A program made the translations under genes and the position numbers. Positions 18,204 to 26,387 of a stretch of DNA of 64,000 nucleotides are shown here, piece after piece. Positions within the stretch are counted from its first letter, which is position 1; the number at the start of each line of letters is the position of its first letter. Where the stretch lies: NCBI GenBank assembly GCA_963677395.2, contig OY781965.2, positions 124,001 to 188,000 of the forward strand, in the 5' to 3' direction. The notes under the pieces are model-generated. The model was given only the letters and a program-made list of their open reading frames with translations. It had not been told where the DNA came from and searched no databases. Origin of the DNA: G963667975 sp963677395 (GTDB lineage Bacteria > Bacteroidota > Bacteroidia > Bacteroidales > G963667975).

Positions 18204-18745
18204 TATATCGCAGCCGTTAAGGGTACTGTACCTTCATACGCAAAAAGCTTCTTGCACTTGTAGGTGAACTCGAAGCTAAGGCCTCGTTTGTCTGCAGTAG
18301 CCTTGCCGGTTCCTGCACCGTCCGGGCTGCCTTCAAATGTGGCCGGGCGAATAGAATCTCCCATGATGAACATCTGGCCGTTATTGTCCGGTACGATAAA
18401 TACCATGTTTTCATTACACGTTGCATTCATGAACCCCAGTATCTTCTTCTGAAGCCCCGGGTGGAACAATTTTAAGTGCATCACGAAAGATTTACTGTCT
18501 TTTTCTCCCACAGGTTCAATGGTGAACTCCCCGGAGTCATCGGTTAGGTAGAGAGAGAACATTCTCTTTTGTGACTTCATGGTGAGATTGCCCGTTAATA
18601 CTGCCCCGGCTTCAAGTGATGCCGGTGCTGCCGGAAGAGCCGGCCAGTTGGCTACATCCTTGTGATATCCAAAATGAACATACTGGGCAATACCGCCCAT
18701 GTTCCCGTTTTCAAGGTCTTTGTCAATATCTGTTAAGTCAATCAT
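18203..18745 (-). CDS. Phage structural protein, possible tail tube
   Basis: Encodes 180 residues with a beta-rich pattern. The end (DKRGLSFEFTYKCKKLFAYEG) resembles the final strands of tail-tube-like proteins from Bacteroidota phages; this resemblance is from memory and is weak evidence. It lies directly after the capsid gene, separated from it by a hairpin (18775-18801). A decoration protein is the other option. Confidence 0.5.
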   Translation of the reverse strand: MIDLTDIDKDLENGNMGGIAQYVHFGYHKDVANWPALPAAPASLEAGAVLTGNLTMKSQKRMFSLYLTDDSGEFTIEPVGEKDSKSFVMHLKLFHPGLQKKILGFMNATCNENMVFIVPDNNGQMFIMGDSIRPATFEGSPDGAGTGKATADKRGLSFEFTYKCKKLFAYEGTVPLTAAI

Positions 18746-18774
18746 TGTTACTAAGTATTATAGGTGAATAAATA

Positions 18775-18801
18775 GCTCACAGGCTGCTTAAGCCTGTGAG
18801 C
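18775..18801 (-). terminator. Hairpin after the major capsid gene
   Basis: GCTCACAGGCT (18775-18785) pairs perfectly with AGCCTGTGAGC (18791-18801), an 11-pair stem with a 5-base loop, 8 bases past the capsid stop. On the minus strand it is followed by AT-rich sequence without a strong T-run. It may cause partial termination, so capsid mRNA would exceed that of downstream genes. Confidence 0.55.
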
Positions 18802-18808
18802 ATTGAAT

Positions 18809-19768
18809 TTATGGAGCCGGTTTCTTCAGGTTTGTCCATACACAACCATCCATCCCGAAGCCTAAGCCTTCCCACCAGTCAGCGAGTAAGCAAACTTCAC
18901 GTTTGGATTCCTCGATCTTGATGTTGGTTTTGTTCTTTGACTTTTTGGTCAGGTGTAACAAGTTCGGTTTGGGAGTCGCAAAAATGGTATCTGTCCCGGA
19001 TAATGAAGGAAGTGCTTTAACCATCTGTGGGCAGAAATCAATCGATGCATCAATGTCTTTGGCAGATGTTCTGTCGTAAAACCCTGCAGCCCGTTTGTCA
19101 CGGAAGTAAGCACGAGCCCATTTTGGGGACATACATACATCCATGGCTGTATTTTGATAAATTTCAGAGATACCTTCAACAAAGGCTTCAACCTGGTCGA
19201 AAATAGTAGATACGTTCAGTGCTCCAATATTTACAGAGTTCATGCTTTCAGCATTTACGCCTCTTTGGAGTAGGGTGATTAAGCCGTCCATGGATTTACC
19301 GGTTACTCCGGCAACGCCGTTATCAGGTGCCTGGTAAACACCTTTTCCGTATTCCAAAAGTTCCATGTCCTGGTTAATCTTGGCGATATAACCTTGCTCC
19401 GGGTGTTCTATCAAAAACTTAATCAGCGGCCAGTCCTTACGGTCAACAGCATCCGAAGCCAGGAATCCCAGCCAGATTGCTTCCACATCATCCGGAGAAA
19501 GTGAAGCATCAATTTTAAAGTGAAACAACTTCAGCTCATTGGGTTTAAATGATTCCGAGTTCTTCGGTGTCCAGCTCTTTTGAAACGACTGTACCAGGCT
19601 GCCAACAGTCAGCTGGGAAAGCTTAAAAATTGTATCATCTGTTTTAACAGGTGTACAGATGCCTGGTGTAGCCAGTCCCTGGCTAAGAAGCCCAAGAATA
19701 CGGCTTTTGTTTTGCCCGGAGTTTTCATAATAAGCTCCAAAGGCAGTTTTGATTTCAGATACGTCCAT
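18809..19768 (-). CDS. Major capsid protein (probable)
   Basis: Encodes 319 residues. It follows the protease/scaffold gene by 20 bases, the usual order for HK97-fold capsid genes, and is of typical length. The sequence contains a helix-rich N-terminal part, a long central helix region (TIFDQVEAFVEGISEIYQN, about residue 190) like the HK97 spine helix, and MSPKWARAYFRDKRAAGFYD, of the kind seen in capsid proteins of Bacteroidota phages. A strong hairpin follows. The identification rests mainly on position. Confidence 0.7.
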   Translation of the reverse strand: MDVSEIKTAFGAYYENSGQNKSRILGLLSQGLATPGICTPVKTDDTIFKLSQLTVGSLVQSFQKSWTPKNSESFKPNELKLFHFKIDASLSPDDVEAIWLGFLASDAVDRKDWPLIKFLIEHPEQGYIAKINQDMELLEYGKGVYQAPDNGVAGVTGKSMDGLITLLQRGVNAESMNSVNIGALNVSTIFDQVEAFVEGISEIYQNTAMDVCMSPKWARAYFRDKRAAGFYDRTSAKDIDASIDFCPQMVKALPSLSGTDTIFATPKPNLLHLTKKSKNKTNIKIEESKREVCLLADWWEGLGFGMDGCVWTNLKKPAP

Positions 19769-19788
19769 CGTAAAAAGATTTTTAGTGA

Positions 19789-20892
19789 TTAATCATTTTG
19801 TTGCATATGCGATAAGGCATTCAGGGTGTCCCAATCTACACCGTCACCGGTTTGGTTGTTATCCTTGTTGGTTTGCGCTCCAATAGCATTTACCCCTGGT
19901 TTTGAAGCAAGGAGTGCACGGATAGCATTTACCTTTTCTTCAAAGGTTTTGGCTGCCTTAATGGTGGGGTCAATTTCGTCGATAGACGAAACGGCATTGG
20001 TGTAGCTGGTTTCTGCAGTTTGCTTTGCAGTTACTGCAGCATCACGGTCTGATTCTGCTTTATCCAGCCTTGCCAGGCTCTGGTCGATCTTCTCAGCCTG
20101 GTCAGCTGTAAGCATTAGCCCGGTGTCTGTACTGTCCAGTTTCTCAACCGACAGCACTTTGTTTACGTTTAAAAATTGTTTGCTCATATTTTGAGAATTT
20201 GAAATTGTATTTTGATTTGGAAGCAGTTTTGAGAGGGTTTCGGAAAGCTTATTCCAAAAATTGTCAGTCTGCTTGGGGGAGTCTGTTTGGGATTCCTTAC
20301 GCTTGGGAGCCGGCAGCCCTGAAGCTGCAATCATGGCAACCAATTTGTAATCTTCCAGATAGTTGACTTTTTCACCGGGGGAGAATATTTCATCTACGAA
20401 TCCCCATTCTTTTGCTTCTTCGGCGCTTAACCATGTTTCCTGTTTCATTAGGTCTAATACTTCGAAAATCGGTTTGCCCGACTTTTTTGAATACATCTTT
20501 GCCAGCTGCAGGGTAATCTTTGCATTATTGTTTTTATCCTTTTCCAACTGCTGTATGGCTTCCTCAATCTGATCTTCGTTCATGTAGCCCCAGGCATCAA
20601 CCCAGCTCATGACTTTATGAATCAGATAAAATGAGTTTTCGCTCATCCTGATTTTGGAAGCTCCAAGCGATAAAATGGTTGCACTGCTGGCGTTAAAGCC
20701 GGTATACACGATGATAACATTACCCTGTTGGGCAATCATATCATGGATAGCAAGGGCGTGATCGACATCACCCCCCAGTGAAGAGACTTTTACTGTCACT
20801 TCTTCCTTGCTTCCCTCAAGCATGCTTTTGATAAATTGCTTCGAATAGCCATACGGCCCGATATAGCCGTCGATCGTTATTTCTTTTGCCAT
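19789..20892 (-). CDS. ClpP-type prohead protease fused to scaffold domain
   Basis: Encodes 367 residues. Residues 1-175 are a ClpP-fold serine protease: the motif VKVSSLGGDVDHALAIHDMI, the candidate nucleophile in TGFNASSATILSLGASKI (about residue 68) and the His in SFYLIHKVMS (about residue 92). Phages use such proteases to remove scaffold and mature the capsid. The second half is a charged, coiled region (LARLDKAESDRDAAVTAKQT) typical of an internal scaffold. An internal ATG near 20186 (MSKQFLNVNKVLSVEK) could start a separate scaffold protein, as in phages with nested scaffold genes. Confidence 0.8.
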   Translation of the reverse strand: MAKEITIDGYIGPYGYSKQFIKSMLEGSKEEVTVKVSSLGGDVDHALAIHDMIAQQGNVIIVYTGFNASSATILSLGASKIRMSENSFYLIHKVMSWVDAWGYMNEDQIEEAIQQLEKDKNNNAKITLQLAKMYSKKSGKPIFEVLDLMKQETWLSAEEAKEWGFVDEIFSPGEKVNYLEDYKLVAMIAASGLPAPKRKESQTDSPKQTDNFWNKLSETLSKLLPNQNTISNSQNMSKQFLNVNKVLSVEKLDSTDTGLMLTADQAEKIDQSLARLDKAESDRDAAVTAKQTAETSYTNAVSSIDEIDPTIKAAKTFEEKVNAIRALLASKPGVNAIGAQTNKDNNQTGDGVDWDTLNALSHMQQND

Positions 20893-20975
20893 AATCCTTA
20901 TTTTTCAGCAAGTTTATCGCTGAAAATCCGGGCGGAAAAGGACAAAAAACCAAGAAAATCAAGGTTTTCAGAGGG

Positions 20976-21425
20976 TTATGGTACGTAAATGGGGATGGAT
21001 CCAGGCTTACGGGTATAAAGTAGATCCCCTGAAAATTGAATTGAATAAATGTTCATCGTTGTGTTCTCTTCAAAAGAAAACTGCAGCCCGATTTCTTTGT
21101 CTCCCACATGGAAATAGAATCCCTGGTAGTTCTTATATAATATAAGGTGTTTATCCCGCTTAAGTTTTAAAAGCCTTTTGCTGGTTTCTTCGGTAATGCC
21201 GTGTACCTGTGCAGTGATTTTGTGCTGATAAACAGTTCCTGCCTTTTCTTCCTTCGAGGGGCAGCTGTGTTCTATACTGTCAAGAACACATTCGAACTGG
21301 TAACAGTTATTTGTATCGTAAATGATGATCTGGCCGCCCTGAAGGATTTTAATATTTCGAACAGGGATGCAGTAAAGTTCACATAATCCTCCGAGGCTGT
21401 CAACCTGCTTTTGAATTGTAATCAT
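20976..21425 (-). CDS. Phage protein upstream of the capsid module
   Basis: Encodes 149 residues with a beta-rich pattern (NIKILQGGQIIIYDTNN). No family recognised. It overlaps the upstream gene by 26 bases and lies 83 bases before the protease gene, in the same operon. Function unknown. Confidence 0.55.
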   Translation of the reverse strand: MITIQKQVDSLGGLCELYCIPVRNIKILQGGQIIIYDTNNCYQFECVLDSIEHSCPSKEEKAGTVYQHKITAQVHGITEETSKRLLKLKRDKHLILYKNYQGFYFHVGDKEIGLQFSFEENTTMNIYSIQFSGDLLYTRKPGSIPIYVP

Positions 21426-21963
21426 GGCTTAAAATTAAGGTTTGAGAAATTGTCCCTAAATCAGACAAATTCTCCAGAAATATTTTTTCAAATTTATTGG
21501 CAAGGATGCTGTTTATATCTGCACGAACTTTAGGGCCATTGCGGTCAAAATCCTTTTTGATGGATTCGTAGCTCCAGATCTCTTCCGAAAATCCAAAACG
21601 GCTTTGGAATTTGTAGATAGAATCCTTCTTGCTCATCAGGTTCATGTAAAGAGAAAGAATGTTGCGCATGAAGAACTTTGCCCGCTCCTCAAACTCTTTT
21701 CCCAAAGAAATGATATCCGTGCGGGTGAGCTCCCAGCCATAGCGGTAAAAGTCATCTTCAGAAATTACAATTCTGGCAACTTCTGAGTATAAGGAAGGGA
21801 TATTCTTGCGCTTGTAGTCATAACGCTTGTTGGGCTTTTTTAAGCAACGCCGGAAATTCAGATATAAAACACGGTCTTGCTTTAAATCAACCGGGAATCC
21901 ATAGTTGAGCTCTAAAAATTGCTTGACGTAAGGTTTGGTTGGTAGTTCGATCGTGAAGGGCAT
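21400..21963 (-). CDS. First gene of the late operon, unknown
   Basis: Encodes 187 residues, basic (many Arg/Lys, for example LNFRRCLKKPNKRYDYKRKN near residue 30), with helical remainder. No family recognised. It is the first gene of the structural run. The 700 bases upstream are gene-free and hold a dense cluster of GTTACAA repeats, the likely control region. A basic protein here could bind DNA or act in late regulation, but this is a guess. Confidence 0.55.
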   Translation of the reverse strand: MPFTIELPTKPYVKQFLELNYGFPVDLKQDRVLYLNFRRCLKKPNKRYDYKRKNIPSLYSEVARIVISEDDFYRYGWELTRTDIISLGKEFEERAKFFMRNILSLYMNLMSKKDSIYKFQSRFGFSEEIWSYESIKKDFDRNGPKVRADINSILANKFEKIFLENLSDLGTISQTLILSHDYNSKAG

Positions 21964-22092
21964 GGAGCTGGATTTTCTGTAAAAGTAAGCTCCACAATTT
22001 TCTTTAAGGCTATGTTAATTTAACTGGTTTTAGACATGTCGACAGATCAGCGAAAAAAACCTAGCCTACCCTAAAAGGGCAAAAAATGAGTG

Positions 22093-22378
22093 TTTTTTTG
22101 TAACCATAAAATTTTACAGAGAGTAAAATATTTAATATCAGATTGTTACAAGGTTACAAAATTGGTTACAGTGTAGATGTCTTGGTTTGTAACCTATTGG
22201 CAATCAATGGTTACAAAATTGTGTTATTTTAAAAAAGTTTGTAACCGGCGAAAATCTGAAATTCCATTTTGGTTACAACTTTGAAAAGTTACAAATTGAA
22301 ATCAAGTTTGTAACCAATTTGTAACCTTGTATATTGTTGATTTCTATTTCATTATCCTATAAAGTTACAAGTTACAAT
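22093..22378. repeat. Cluster of about 12 GTTACAA/TTGTAAC repeats
   Basis: The heptamer GTTACAA or its complement occurs about twelve times in under 300 bases, for example GGTTACAAAATTG near 22152 and 22209, GGTTACAACTTTG near 22271, and TTTGTAACC near 22186, 22238, 22307 and 22318. Copies occur in both orientations. The gene-free stretch (21964-22644) sits upstream of the minus-strand late operon and next to cassette block 1. It may bind a phage activator, or be an iteron-type replication origin. Confidence 0.7.
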
Positions 22379-22644
22379 TATTTTGGAACTTAGGGGAAGG
22401 GGGGCTGTTTTGTTAAAAATGCAACTTTATGCCTCTTTTGTTAATTGTTTACAAAATATTTTTTTATGTTTGTGTCCGATATTCGCTTAACTCAAAAGTG
22501 AATAATAAACTAGAAAGGCTGCCTATTTAGGATAACGGGGTTCTGGTTGGGATGAAAATGTTGTGTATAAATAAATATAACATATGTCATATATATACAT
22601 CCAATTTGGCGTGCTTTGTATGAGTTTGTCATACATATACACGA

Positions 22645-22653
22645 GTCATGGGG
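22645..22653 (+). other. Start boundary of cassette block 1 (P1)
   Basis: GTCATGGGG here, with the following C, complements the GCCCCATAAC left arm of the attC-like site at the end of the same cassette (23943-23952) at 9 of 10 positions. This marks the first cassette start and thus the junction between phage sequence and the array. Confidence 0.5.
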
Positions 22654-22676
22654 CATAATAAGACGCTGCAAATTAA

Positions 22677-23933
22677 ATGGATAGCAATAATTCAAATTGG
22701 TTAAAGTCGATGCAAAATGGTGCATTAGGAGAAGCTAGAGCAAAAGCATTCTTAATGAATCGTTTTTGGGTTTTGGAGCGTTCCGTTGACATTGACGGAG
22801 CTGATTATCTAATTCAACGTAGATTAACAAGACAAAATAATACTTTATTATGTCTTGGCGTTGTTCAGGTGAAATTTTTCGAGAATGACAATACACCAAT
22901 CTATATTTCAAAAGATTACATTGTTGGAGATGATGGCCTTCCCCGTCAAGACTTTTTCTTATTAGTATTTACTGGAAACGAGGATGATTCTATCATTTAT
23001 TATTTGGATGCTGTTGACATTATAAAATTCGATGAAAAAAATAAAGACGGAACGTTTAAATACTATTTGACAGGAGCAAAGTTGAAAAATGGAAAATATC
23101 AAATAATATCAAACAAGCAGACTTTAGATAGAATGGAAAATAGTTTATCTCATGTCGAGTTTATAAAGAATAAAAGCTTTATTATTAATAAATTTCCAAA
23201 TGAGCCAATAGATACAGAAGCAATTATGCCTGTTTTTAAGGAGCCTATTGATAATTGGTGGGGAAACATTCCAAAAGAATTTAATCGAATAAAAAAATCG
23301 GCAGTTTCAATAATGAATGAATTAAGCGAAATGTATGAAAAAATACGTGGAATTGCTATTGAAACATCACCGATGGAAGCCATGATAAAAGCAGAAAGAA
23401 TAGCGTATGATTTTTCTCAAAGTTATTATGGGAAATGGGGAATAGAGAATTCTAATAATCTATTTGATGAAAATTTATATCATGCGAGTAAAGAACATTT
23501 AGAAAAAGTTGAGTTACTAAGGAATGACAAATTGCTTGACACATTCATTGCTTTAAAAACTCATTTCAAAAAAGAAATCTTTTCATTTTTGTCAGAATCT
23601 TTACCAATAGACCCCAATATAATACATACAGTGACTGTTGAATTTGATTTAGTAACACTTCAGATTATCAATTTAAACCAAGCATATTGTAACGTCGCTG
23701 ATTATTTTAACATACCAGGTGATTTAAATAGATTTGGATATATAGAAGTGCCAGATTATGATGGAGTCAAAACAATTACCAAAAATAAATTTGAATATTT
23801 TTGGCTGGCAGGTCGCAGTTACATTAAAAATCATAAATCAAATAAACTAGAGGACTTTTATTCTGACTTGGATTTACCAATATTTTGGAAATGTATGGAC
23901 AAGATGTTTGAAATGAAATATTATGACAGATAA
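22677..23933 (+). CDS. DUF4365-like protein, possible PD-(D/E)XK nuclease fold
   Basis: Encodes 418 residues. The N-terminal 130 residues show GALGEARAKAFLMNRFWVLE, then DIDGADYLI, then GVVQVKFFE. This Glu...Asp...(Q)xK spacing is the DUF4365/restriction-endonuclease-like pattern, with E19-E20 region, the Asp of GADY and the Lys of VQVK as candidate metal-site residues. The C-terminal 280 residues are helical and not recognised. Read on the plus strand, opposite to the phage genes, and AT-rich. It is the single cargo gene of cassette P1. DUF4365 proteins are often found near defence genes, so an anti-phage role is possible but unproven. Confidence 0.65.
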   Translation: MDSNNSNWLKSMQNGALGEARAKAFLMNRFWVLERSVDIDGADYLIQRRLTRQNNTLLCLGVVQVKFFENDNTPIYISKDYIVGDDGLPRQDFFLLVFTGNEDDSIIYYLDAVDIIKFDEKNKDGTFKYYLTGAKLKNGKYQIISNKQTLDRMENSLSHVEFIKNKSFIINKFPNEPIDTEAIMPVFKEPIDNWWGNIPKEFNRIKKSAVSIMNELSEMYEKIRGIAIETSPMEAMIKAERIAYDFSQSYYGKWGIENSNNLFDENLYHASKEHLEKVELLRNDKLLDTFIALKTHFKKEIFSFLSESLPIDPNIIHTVTVEFDLVTLQIINLNQAYCNVADYFNIPGDLNRFGYIEVPDYDGVKTITKNKFEYFWLAGRSYIKNHKSNKLEDFYSDLDLPIFWKCMDKMFEMKYYDR

Positions 23934-23944
23934 AAAAATTACGC

Positions 23945-24077
23945 CCCATAACAAAAACTATATGTCAATTGCCGTTTCCGTGCTGACAACAAGCCGTGTA
24001 GCCCGCAACAACGGCGGCGTGGCTCGACAGGAAAATTGCCCGCAGTCGGCAACTGCATATAGTTCCGTACGTTATGA
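23945..24077 (+). repeat. attC-like palindromic site P1
   Basis: Outer arms: CCCATAAC (23945-23952) and GTTATGAG (24071-24078). Inner arms: AACTATATG (23956-23964) and CATATAGTT (24056-24064), exactly complementary. Pairing continues inward, CAATTGCCG against CGGCAACTG, after one unpaired T (23965). One unpaired base in an otherwise paired arm is a known feature of folded attC sites. Confidence 0.7.
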
Positions 24078-24095
24078 GTAATTGATTAAGACAAA

Positions 24096-25961
24096 ATGAA
24101 AATAAAAAACTTTATTCCGAGCGACAGTTTTAAAACAAATGGACTTGTATTCAAAGAAATGAGAAACTTGAAACAAGTGGTTGCGCTTTTTGGTAAAAAT
24201 GGATCAGGAAAATCAAGATTGTTAGCTCATTTGCCAAATGAAATCAATGCAAAAATAAACTCGATTTCAAATGTAAGCAGACAGATAAATGAGTATTTAA
24301 AAAAAGCCGAAGCTTACAAATTAAATCCAAGTCAAGAGGCAGAACTTCAATCTCTAAAAGAAGAAAAAGAAAAACTTTTAATAGACATGGAATATGATGA
24401 AGGATATTCATTAATCACAATAACAGGACGAAATATAATTATAAACTCTCCTAATAATATGCAGGAAAGCGAATATCGTTCTGAAACAATAAATCTAGTA
24501 ATTAATCCAAGCTTTCAAACAGTTAAGCAAAATTGCGCTAAATTCATCAAGTCATTATGTAAGTCTGAAATAGCTCAGGAATATCATGAAAAAGTAAAGG
24601 GAAAAACATATTATTTATCACACGAGGAAATTCAAAGCAAAAACATCGAGTTGTTCAAATTGCTCAAGGAGGTTGTTAAAGAAATAATGAACAAAAAACT
24701 AGATTATTTAACAGATGAACATTTAACTCCAATTGTTACACTGGATAAACGAGTTTTAGACCCAAATGAATTATCAGATGGTGAAAAGGAACTATTAGCC
24801 TATTGTACATTTCTCGTTTTGCAGAGACAAGATGATATTCCGAATAAAACACTTTCACTAAAGAATAAAATACTTCTACTAGATGAACTTGAATTATTTC
24901 TTCATCCTAAAGCACAAATTGATTTAATTAATGGTTTACGAAATTTAGTGGGAGAACATGGACAAATATGGCTTGCCACTCATTCGCTCTCCATACTTTC
25001 TGTTTTAGACAGAGATGAGATATGGCTAATGGACAGCGGTGATATTACTTCACCAAGCATCGAAACACCTAATAAAGTGTTAACTTCACTTATTGGTGAA
25101 GACAACGTTGATTCACTAGAAAACTTCATATCTTCTCAATATGAATGGGCTTCAATTCAATTCGCTTTAGAAAGTTTGTTCCCTCCCGTAGTAATTCCAT
25201 ACAAGGAAGACGATGTTCAACAAGCTCAAGTGAAGGATAGGCTCTTATATTCATCCAAACCTATTAAAATGTTAGATTTTGGATCCGGAAAAGGTAGAAT
25301 CGCACAAGAGATTCTTAGAAATAAAACCTTAGCTTCAAATATTTACTACCAACCTTTAGAAGTAAATAAAGAATATCACGCTGAGTTAAAGGACTTAACT
25401 TCACAATTACAATTAGTTAGTAGTATTGATTCTCATCTAGAACGTGAAGTCCTAGACACCTATGAAAAATTGAATGAAAAGCAATATCATGCTTTTTTCG
25501 ATTATATCTTTCTAATAAATGTTTTACATGAAATCCCATTAAATAAATGGAATTCCGTTCTAAATGCATTATTAAATAGCCTAAAGGAGGACGGTCATAT
25601 AATCATTCTGGAGGATCAAGCTATTCCTAGAGGTGAAAATGCACATGAATATGGGTTTCTGATTTTTGACGTTGAAGAATTCAAGCTCCTCTTTTCTCGA
25701 CCAAATCAACCAAAAGTTTATAAACATGAAAATCCCAAATACGCAGATAGATTAACTTGTGTAGAAATCCCGAAAAAAGATAGTACCGTTAATTCAGATA
25801 CTATTAATGAGGCGCTAACAAGAAAGAAAACAAATTGTAAAACAGCAATAAATAATTTAAGAGCAAAAAAGAATAAGACACCGAAAGACGGCAGACAAAA
25901 TAGTTTCTTAACGCAACTTTATGCGAATGTAGATATGGCGTTATCCGATGGAAAAAAATAA
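24096..25961 (+). CDS. AAA/ABC-type ATPase fused to a SAM methyltransferase domain
   Basis: Encodes 621 residues. The N-terminal part is an OLD/ABC-like ATPase: Walker A FGKNGSGKSRLL (about residues 32-42), a signature-like LSDGEKELLAY (about 225), Walker B ILLLDELELFLHP (about 258-268) and the switch His in LATHS (about 293). A short coiled insertion lies at residues 60-95. After residue 390 comes a Rossmann-type methyltransferase: MLDFGSGKGRIAQEIL (motif I), then FIDYIFLINVLHE-like and HIIILEDQ, then a variable end. No DNA-MTase NPPY motif was seen, so the substrate is unknown. It is the cargo of cassette P2. ATPases of this type are common in defence systems; the fusion is not one I recognise. 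Confidence 0.75.
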   Translation: MKIKNFIPSDSFKTNGLVFKEMRNLKQVVALFGKNGSGKSRLLAHLPNEINAKINSISNVSRQINEYLKKAEAYKLNPSQEAELQSLKEEKEKLLIDMEYDEGYSLITITGRNIIINSPNNMQESEYRSETINLVINPSFQTVKQNCAKFIKSLCKSEIAQEYHEKVKGKTYYLSHEEIQSKNIELFKLLKEVVKEIMNKKLDYLTDEHLTPIVTLDKRVLDPNELSDGEKELLAYCTFLVLQRQDDIPNKTLSLKNKILLLDELELFLHPKAQIDLINGLRNLVGEHGQIWLATHSLSILSVLDRDEIWLMDSGDITSPSIETPNKVLTSLIGEDNVDSLENFISSQYEWASIQFALESLFPPVVIPYKEDDVQQAQVKDRLLYSSKPIKMLDFGSGKGRIAQEILRNKTLASNIYYQPLEVNKEYHAELKDLTSQLQLVSSIDSHLEREVLDTYEKLNEKQYHAFFDYIFLINVLHEIPLNKWNSVLNALLNSLKEDGHIIILEDQAIPRGENAHEYGFLIFDVEEFKLLFSRPNQPKVYKHENPKYADRLTCVEIPKKDSTVNSDTINEALTRKKTNCKTAINNLRAKKNKTPKDGRQNSFLTQLYANVDMALSDGKK

Positions 25962-25972
25962 AATCAACTACA

Positions 25973-25996
25973 CATAACAGCAGCTTTGCGTTATAG
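25973..25996 (+). repeat. Short attC-like remnant P2
   Basis: CATAAC (25973-25978) and GTTATAG (25990-25996) are complementary and separated by only 11 bases. CATAAC complements the GTTATG start of this cassette, and GTTATAG starts the next one. The usual 100-base interior is missing, which suggests a minimal or internally deleted site. Confidence 0.5.
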
Positions 25997-26075
25997 CCAA
26001 TTTAAGGCGGCAGACAAACTGTTTATGACTGATGACTTAAGATAAATAATTAATTAAACTACTAAAAGACACATT

Positions 26076-26375
26076 ATGGATGGTTTTGAAAATAACAGAG
26101 ACATTGCTGATTTCTTTGAAGAACTTTTGAAAAGAGAAGCTCTTTCAGGTGCCATAGAAGGTATAGCAAAACAGATTGTTGGCAAAGGTGAAAACTCTAT
26201 GACTAGCAGACAGAGAGAAGTTGTTGATAATTATATTAAGGCTTATGAAACGAAGAATCATTGTGACAGATGTGGTAATGGGAACGTTACATGCTTGACA
26301 GATCTTATTTTTATAGCTGATTATGATTTATGTCCGATGTGTGATGCCGACAGAGAAAAATTTATGAGAGATTAA
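26076..26375 (+). CDS. Small zinc-ribbon cassette protein
   Basis: Encodes 99 residues. The N-terminal part is helical and acidic (DIADFFEELLKREALSG). The C-terminal part has two Cys pairs, CDRCGN and CPMCDAD, about 22 residues apart, which fit a zinc ribbon. One further Cys (VTCLTD) lies between them. No family recognised. It is the first of two genes in cassette P3, followed after 12 bases by the second, so both are likely co-transcribed from the same promoter. Confidence 0.6.
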   Translation: MDGFENNRDIADFFEELLKREALSGAIEGIAKQIVGKGENSMTSRQREVVDNYIKAYETKNHCDRCGNGNVTCLTDLIFIADYDLCPMCDADREKFMRD

Positions 26376-26387
26376 AAACTAAACAAT

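Noticed and set aside
22093..22378. CRISPR array
   Set aside because: The repeats are only 7-9 bases, irregularly spaced and in both orientations, without regular spacers or cas genes.
22510..22725. Minus-strand frame of 71 residues
   Set aside because: It spans the cassette boundary and the start of the DUF4365-like gene, has biased composition and no start signal.
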